DNA of 8,549 nucleotides from Desulfatibacillaceae bacterium (lineage in GTDB: Bacteria; Desulfobacterota; Desulfobacteria; Desulfobacterales; Desulfatibacillaceae), in contig JASEHB010000078.1 of assembly GCA_030018745.1 (NCBI GenBank), forward strand, positions 1-8,549, given 5' to 3'. Positions 4,226-8,549 of this stretch are shown here, piece after piece. Made by a program: the position numbers and the translations under genes. How positions within the stretch are numbered: position 1 is the first letter of the stretch; every line of letters begins with the position of its first letter. The notes beneath the pieces were generated by a model. The model searched no databases. It saw only the letters and a program-made list of their open reading frames with translations, and had not been told where the DNA came from.

Positions 4226-6442
4226 CTAGCCTGTTATGGGGTCCATGCTGACAGCCGGATGACCGACCTTCTGCAGGAACTCGTAAACCTCTTCTTCGGT
4301 TGTGCCCACGGTCTCGTCAGCGATCATATCGTAGAAATTGGGAATTCCGATTTCCTCGCCCCTCTTGATAAGGCGCTCCTTGATCTCTTCCTTGAAGATT
4401 TTGGGCATCCACACCAGACGGTGAATTCCGCCGTCTCCGGCAATGAACTTGCGCTGGGTGACATTGTACTTGGAGTGGCCCACAAAGCCGGGGCTTGAAG
4501 CGCCGCCACCCATCTGGCCTGCAAGGGTGGTGAACTTCATGCCGCAGGGGGTCTCTCCTGTGTAGTCGCGGTTGACCGTCATGATGCCGTTGCACATGGG
4601 CAGCACGGCAGCGATTGCTTCGCAGCAGCCGCAGGTTGTCATGGGGTCAATCATGAGTGAATAGAAGTTGTAGTGACTGATGTTGCCGCGAGAGGCTTTG
4701 TAAACGAAATCGTTGACACCCTTCCACTGGCCCAGCTTGGTATCCAGGCACTCGCCCTTTTCGATGGGCTGGTTGGGGCCGGTGGGGTTGATTTCAAAGG
4801 AAGCCTTGCAGTCCATCCAGTTGTATGCGCCACAAAGGCCTGTGCGCTCCGGGCTGACCGTGCACACATGGCTGGGGGCGAAAGACTGGCACAATGTGCA
4901 GGAGTAGAAAGTTTCCACGCCTTCATCAGTCATGTTCTCAACGCGCTCATCGCGGGTGCGGTATTCTGCACGGGCGCGCTCGGTGAGCTTGTCCACATCT
5001 TCTTTTTTCGTGTACAGGGTCACCTGGACCTTGTCTATGATTTTGGTGAAGTCCTGATGGAACTTGGCATGGAGCACAACGCCGATGTGTTTGAGGGAGA
5101 ATCCCTTTTCCACAGCCTGCTTTGACACGCGCACCCAGGCAATATCGCGCTGGCCTATGTGCATGATACCCTGGATGTAGTTGGTCAGGTGGTGAATCTG
5201 GCGCTCGATGATAGGCTCGAAATCCTGCTGGAATTCGCGGCCTGCAACCTGCACGAAGATGCCAAGGGGATTGGACGATCCTTGCTTGATATCTGCAATG
5301 TCAGGCCCGACTATAATCACCTTGCCATCCTCAATCTCGTTCATCTCGGCCATGTTCACCAACTCGGTGCACTGCTGCTTGCCGCCGCCGAACTGGCAGT
5401 ACAGGTCGTCCTTGCGAACGCGCTCGCCCTCAAAAGCAGGGCCGTAGGACATGGGGATGTCAATTTCTGAAACCGTGACTTTAAGGCCGCGGGTTTCGAT
5501 GGATTTCTCCACAATCTGGTCGTGGGGAATATTGGCCACAACATGCTCGTAGGTGCATATACCTGTGGGCAGAATTTCGGGAATGTCCGTATCCGAAATG
5601 GTGGGGAAGCCCCAGTTCACGCAGCCGGCAGCCGCAGCAGCCCACTCGGCATTGACATCGCCAAGGGCGTTGACGAATGCAAAGATGCGCTCCTTATTAT
5701 AAAGGAGCATCTTGCGGTAATCGCCTGCCTGCACACCGCCAAAAGCCATTGCAGCGCGGTTGGCAAAACCAAGGGCGAAAATTGCAGATGAAATGTCCGG
5801 GCCAAAGGGCACGATACGGGTGTTCCAGCCAATCTGCACGCCTGCTTCGATAAGCTGCTCGGCAACGGTGGTGCCGTTCTGGTTGGCTGCCAGGAAGATG
5901 TAGAGGTTTTTCCTCTGGTAGTCTTCCACAATATCCTTGGCAATTTCTATGGTGGGTGCAGCACCCACTATTGCAGCAAAGCCGGGAGCCGAACCGTCAA
6001 CAAACTCCACGCCGCGCTTCCTGAAAACCGTGTCGTCTGCAGGGCCAAGCCAGATGCGGTTGTTGGCGTCATCAATTTCCTCGGAACCCAGAACATAGAA
6101 GTTGGGGTCTTCGAGAATGCGCAGGGCCTCTTCAAGCTCAAAGGCAAACAAAGCTGCCATGCCTGCGTCCAGCAGGGGGCCAAGGTAAGGCAGGTGGTTG
6201 ACCCTCTTCACATGGGGGGGCAGCAGTTTGCGGCAGATATCCAGAGGCTTTTTGAAGTCCTCAAGGGTCTGCACCTTGATGCCGGTAAGTGAGTAAATAA
6301 CAGGCAGAAAATACGCCGTGTTGGGAAATTCCACCTTGGTATCAGCGGAACGGGCCGCAAGCGCCCTCTTATACTTGCCTTCCACCTTGGAGACAATATT
6401 GTAAGCACCCTGGATGGCGGCAAATGCAACAAGTTTAGACAT
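4226..6442 (-). CDS. acsB: Acetyl-CoA synthase catalytic subunit (CODH/ACS complex)
   Basis: Condenses CO from CODH, the methyl group from the corrinoid protein and CoA to acetyl-CoA at the Ni-Ni-[4Fe-4S] A-cluster. It has 738 residues, close to the 729 of Moorella AcsB. The N-terminal domain (about 1-310), which binds CODH and completes the CO tunnel in bacterial enzymes, is present; archaeal CdhC lacks it. The A-cluster ligands are visible: Cys515, Cys518, Cys527 and Cys537 (CTLCQSFAPSHVC, then GLC) have the same spacing as Moorella Cys506/509/518/528, and Cys604-Gly605-Cys606 corresponds to the nickel-bridging Cys595-Gly-Cys597. A further Cys607 follows directly, where I recall Phe in characterised enzymes. 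The C-terminal domain includes GHSKYNVTQRKFIAGDGG and a terminal MDPITG. The start at 6442 has AAGGAGG 7 bases upstream. It lies 48 bases downstream of cooS, consistent with one operon. Confidence 0.97.
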   Translation of the reverse strand: MSKLVAFAAIQGAYNIVSKVEGKYKRALAARSADTKVEFPNTAYFLPVIYSLTGIKVQTLEDFKKPLDICRKLLPPHVKRVNHLPYLGPLLDAGMAALFAFELEEALRILEDPNFYVLGSEEIDDANNRIWLGPADDTVFRKRGVEFVDGSAPGFAAIVGAAPTIEIAKDIVEDYQRKNLYIFLAANQNGTTVAEQLIEAGVQIGWNTRIVPFGPDISSAIFALGFANRAAMAFGGVQAGDYRKMLLYNKERIFAFVNALGDVNAEWAAAAAGCVNWGFPTISDTDIPEILPTGICTYEHVVANIPHDQIVEKSIETRGLKVTVSEIDIPMSYGPAFEGERVRKDDLYCQFGGGKQQCTELVNMAEMNEIEDGKVIIVGPDIADIKQGSSNPLGIFVQVAGREFQQDFEPIIERQIHHLTNYIQGIMHIGQRDIAWVRVSKQAVEKGFSLKHIGVVLHAKFHQDFTKIIDKVQVTLYTKKEDVDKLTERARAEYRTRDERVENMTDEGVETFYSCTLCQSFAPSHVCTVSPERTGLCGAYNWMDCKASFEINPTGPNQPIEKGECLDTKLGQWKGVNDFVYKASRGNISHYNFYSLMIDPMTTCGCCEAIAAVLPMCNGIMTVNRDYTGETPCGMKFTTLAGQMGGGASSPGFVGHSKYNVTQRKFIAGDGGIHRLVWMPKIFKEEIKERLIKRGEEIGIPNFYDMIADETVGTTEEEVYEFLQKVGHPAVSMDPITG

Positions 6443-6449
6443 ATTCCTT

Positions 6450-6456
6450 CCTCCTT
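6450..6456 (-). promoter_or_regulatory. Ribosome-binding site of acsB
   Basis: AAGGAGG on the minus strand, 7 bases before ATG at 6442; a near-perfect Shine-Dalgarno sequence, in keeping with a highly expressed operon. Confidence 0.75.
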
Positions 6457-6490
6457 CGTTGAGGATTTATGTTGAGTCTTTAAAACCCGA

Positions 6491-8524
6491 TTAAGCGGCA
6501 GAGAGTTTCTGCCTGTCTTCCATGCTCATGAGCACGCGCTCACGGGCCTTGTCAATGCCAAGAGCCTTGCGCTTCTTGTCAATGTGGGCAATCATCTTAT
6601 GCGCGTGCTTGATGGGGTCGGGCTCAAAGTCCCACATGCCGCCGTAAAGCTGCTCATGCCCCTTGAACAGGTAGTCCTGGAAAACCGGTGCGCCCGAAGT
6701 GGGGAAGGTTGTTCCAAACACCGTGTAAACGCCCGAAGCCACAACATACTGGCCGATGGATATGGCTTTTTCGCTCATCCACTCCGGCGCGCTTCCTGCG
6801 GCAGGAACTTCGGAAAGGTCCTTGCCAAGACCGCCTGCCCTTACAACCTCGGTGGCTGCCAGCAGAATACGGCTGTTGTCAACGCAGGATCCCATGTGAA
6901 GAACCGGCGGAATGCCAACGACCTCGCAGACCTCTGCCAGGCCGGGGCCGCAGTAAACCTGGGCCGTTTCCGGGGTGAGCAGGCCTTCCATTGCGCAGGC
7001 GATTGCATTGCAGCCGGTTGTGAGGACTATAACATCGTTCTTGATGAGTTCCTTGACAACCGTGATGTGGCCTTCGTTGTGGCGCGTGCGCACATTGTTG
7101 CAGCCAACCACTGCGCCGATGCCACGGATGCGGCCGTTGATGATGTTATCATTGAGTGTGAAGTAATCACCGCGCCAGGTTCCACCCAGATGATACTTGA
7201 TGGACTCCACACCGAAACCCGCGATGAGGGGGCTTTTGTACTGGGGAATGAAGGATCCCTTGCCCTTGCGGTTTTCAAAGTTATCTATGGCAAGCTTGAC
7301 GATTTTCTTGGCATCTTCCAGGGCATGATGCTCGTCAAACTCGATGTGGATGACATTGTCCTGCTCCATCTTTGCCATGGGATGGGTTGTGATGAGCTTG
7401 GTGTGGAAGCACTTGGCAACATTGGCCAGGTTCTGGAAAACGCACTGGACATCCACAACCATTGCATCGCAGGCGCCGGTTACGATTGCCAGTTCCTGCT
7501 GCAAAAAAGTGCCTGCCAGGGGCACGCCGTGGCGCTGGAGGATTTCGTTTGCCGTGCAGCAGATGCCGCCCATCTGTATGCCCTTGGCGCCCTTGCTCTT
7601 GGCGTAATCAATCATCTCCTGGCTCTGGGATACTGCCACAATGACTTCCGAGAGCACCGGCTCATGGCCGTGGATGATGATGTTGACATGGTCGTCCTTC
7701 ATTATGCCAAGGTTGGCCTCGCTCTGGAGCGGATAGGGCGTACCGAAAAGCACATCCTGAAGGTCCGTTGCCATCATGGAGCCGCCCCAGCCGTCTGCCA
7801 GAGCGCAGCGGGTGCCCTGCTTCATGAGGTTTTTGTAATCCTGGTCAACGCCTATGTGTGTGCGGTGCATGATGTCAACGACCTCGCGGTCAATGTTCCT
7901 GGGCAGCACACCAAGCTTTTTCCAGATTTCGTAGCGGGGCTGGGGGGCGCGCTTGAGGTAAAGCAGCTCGCCTTCTTCCTTGCCCCATTCGCGCAGGGCA
8001 ACTTCAGCCACTTCAAGGGCGATTTCGTCAATGTCGCGATCCAGGTCCTGCCCATCCTCGCTTTTTACCGTGGTTGCCACATTAAAGTAAGGAGCTATGT
8101 CCAGAAGCTTCTGAGTGTCTTTGATCTGGTAGGCGTCAGTTTCCTTGCGGGCTGCGCTCAAAAACACCTCTGCAACGCTGCGGCCGTGATCCGAGTGCGC
8201 GGCAGCGCCTGCAGCTATCATGCGGGTGAAGTTACGGGCTGCAATGGTGTTGGGTGTTGCGCCGCAGATGCCCTTGCGGGTGTCTTCCTCGCCCTCGGCA
8301 AGGCCTTTGCCTAACGGCAGGCGGCAGGGGCCCATGCCGCAGTTCTTGCAGCAGGTTCCCTGGTTTCCTATGTTGCAGGGCTTGAGTGTAACTGCACGGT
8401 CAAAGCAGGTGTCAATACCCAGCTCCTGGGCCCGCACAATCATCTCCTGGGTTGCCTTGTCAATGGAGGCAGCTACGGGGTCTGCCACCTTTGCCTTCTT
8501 CTCAATCGCTTTTTCTTCTGCCAT
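6491..8524 (-). CDS. acsA: Nickel-dependent carbon monoxide dehydrogenase catalytic subunit (AcsA/CooS)
   Basis: Interconverts CO2 and CO at the Ni-Fe-S C-cluster and feeds CO through a tunnel to AcsB. It has 677 residues (Moorella AcsA is 674). Cysteines for the D- and B-clusters are at Cys50 and Cys58 (D, at the dimer interface) and Cys59, Cys62, Cys67 and Cys87 (B; TCCKNCGMGPCR, then GICGAT). C-cluster ligands are recognisable as His287 (IHGHEPVLSE), Cys322/323 (GGICCTANE), Cys361 (VDVQCVFQN), Cys475 (AVVGCNN), Cys505 (LTTGCNA) and Cys547 (HMGSCVDN). The segment between Cys67 and Cys87 is about 6 residues longer than I recall for Moorella, apparently a subfamily trait. The start at 8524 has GAGGAGG 8 bases upstream. 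As the first gene visible in an acs operon it is the ACS-partner CODH; a free-standing CooS is the less likely alternative given the adjacent acsB. The promoter is not in the window. Confidence 0.97.
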   Translation of the reverse strand: MAEEKAIEKKAKVADPVAASIDKATQEMIVRAQELGIDTCFDRAVTLKPCNIGNQGTCCKNCGMGPCRLPLGKGLAEGEEDTRKGICGATPNTIAARNFTRMIAAGAAAHSDHGRSVAEVFLSAARKETDAYQIKDTQKLLDIAPYFNVATTVKSEDGQDLDRDIDEIALEVAEVALREWGKEEGELLYLKRAPQPRYEIWKKLGVLPRNIDREVVDIMHRTHIGVDQDYKNLMKQGTRCALADGWGGSMMATDLQDVLFGTPYPLQSEANLGIMKDDHVNIIIHGHEPVLSEVIVAVSQSQEMIDYAKSKGAKGIQMGGICCTANEILQRHGVPLAGTFLQQELAIVTGACDAMVVDVQCVFQNLANVAKCFHTKLITTHPMAKMEQDNVIHIEFDEHHALEDAKKIVKLAIDNFENRKGKGSFIPQYKSPLIAGFGVESIKYHLGGTWRGDYFTLNDNIINGRIRGIGAVVGCNNVRTRHNEGHITVVKELIKNDVIVLTTGCNAIACAMEGLLTPETAQVYCGPGLAEVCEVVGIPPVLHMGSCVDNSRILLAATEVVRAGGLGKDLSEVPAAGSAPEWMSEKAISIGQYVVASGVYTVFGTTFPTSGAPVFQDYLFKGHEQLYGGMWDFEPDPIKHAHKMIAHIDKKRKALGIDKARERVLMSMEDRQKLSAA

Positions 8525-8532
8525 GTGAGGTT

Positions 8533-8539
8533 CCTCCTC
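8533..8539 (-). promoter_or_regulatory. Ribosome-binding site of the CODH gene
   Basis: GAGGAGG on the minus strand, 8 bases before ATG at 8524. Only 10 further bases are visible to the right, so neither a promoter nor an upstream gene can be judged. Confidence 0.7.
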
Positions 8540-8549
8540 ATCGTTTATG

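Noticed and set aside
6584..8314. A 576-codon open frame on the plus strand opposite the CODH gene
   Set aside because: Its sequence is rich in Cys, His and Ala with no recognisable domain, and it lies wholly within a gene with all its metal ligands intact. It is a by-product of codon bias in the minus-strand gene.

Overview
The window is a minus-strand block of Wood-Ljungdahl (reductive acetyl-CoA) carbon-metabolism genes, read from right to left. In transcription order it holds the catalytic CO dehydrogenase subunit (cooS/acsA, 8524-6491), acetyl-CoA synthase (acsB, 6442-4226), the large subunit of the corrinoid iron-sulfur protein (acsC, 4068-2728) and a methyltetrahydrofolate:corrinoid methyltransferase of the AcsE type (2655-1774). 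Two back-to-back intrinsic-terminator-like hairpins follow (1766-1686). Behind them come a DUF3786-family protein (1670-1053) and thiamine-monophosphate kinase (thiL, 1000 to the left edge, where its last few residues are cut off). I see no credible gene on the plus strand. The long plus-strand frames, including a 576-codon frame opposite cooS, are shadows of the minus-strand genes.

The proteins are the bacterial, not archaeal, forms. AcsB is full length with its N-terminal CODH-binding domain, CODH is of the AcsA/CooS type, and CFeSP is of the AcsC type. With moderate GC and a compact order acsA-acsB-acsC-methyltransferase-DUF3786, the most likely source is an anaerobe of the Desulfobacterota (sulfate-reducer-like). 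This is inference from gene type and order; an acetogen or other strict anaerobe cannot be excluded. The sequence does not say whether the pathway runs toward CO2 fixation or acetate oxidation.

How the genes work together: the methyltransferase moves the methyl group of methyl-tetrahydrofolate to the cobalt of the corrinoid protein (AcsC plus its partner AcsD). CODH reduces CO2 to CO, and AcsB joins CO, methyl and CoA at its nickel-iron A-cluster. The small corrinoid-protein subunit AcsD, which AcsC needs, is not in this window; neither are the nickel-insertion ATPase CooC and the folate-branch enzymes. The right edge is only 25 bases upstream of cooS, so the operon promoter and any upstream genes are out of view.

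Most of the intergenic structure lies in three places. A GC-rich 157-base gap between acsB and acsC carries two 26-base repeats that keep identical hairpin arms and differ only in the loop. A 72-base gap between acsC and acsE has a hairpin with an alternative pairing partner. The tandem terminators sit so close to the DUF3786 ribosome-binding site that this gene must be expressed through or from within them. No gap without a gene exceeds 300 bases, and I see no tRNA, rRNA, CRISPR array, insertion sequence or attachment site. No clearly new system is visible: the core is a known pathway, and the open points are the regulatory elements, the DUF3786 gene and a few sequence variants.
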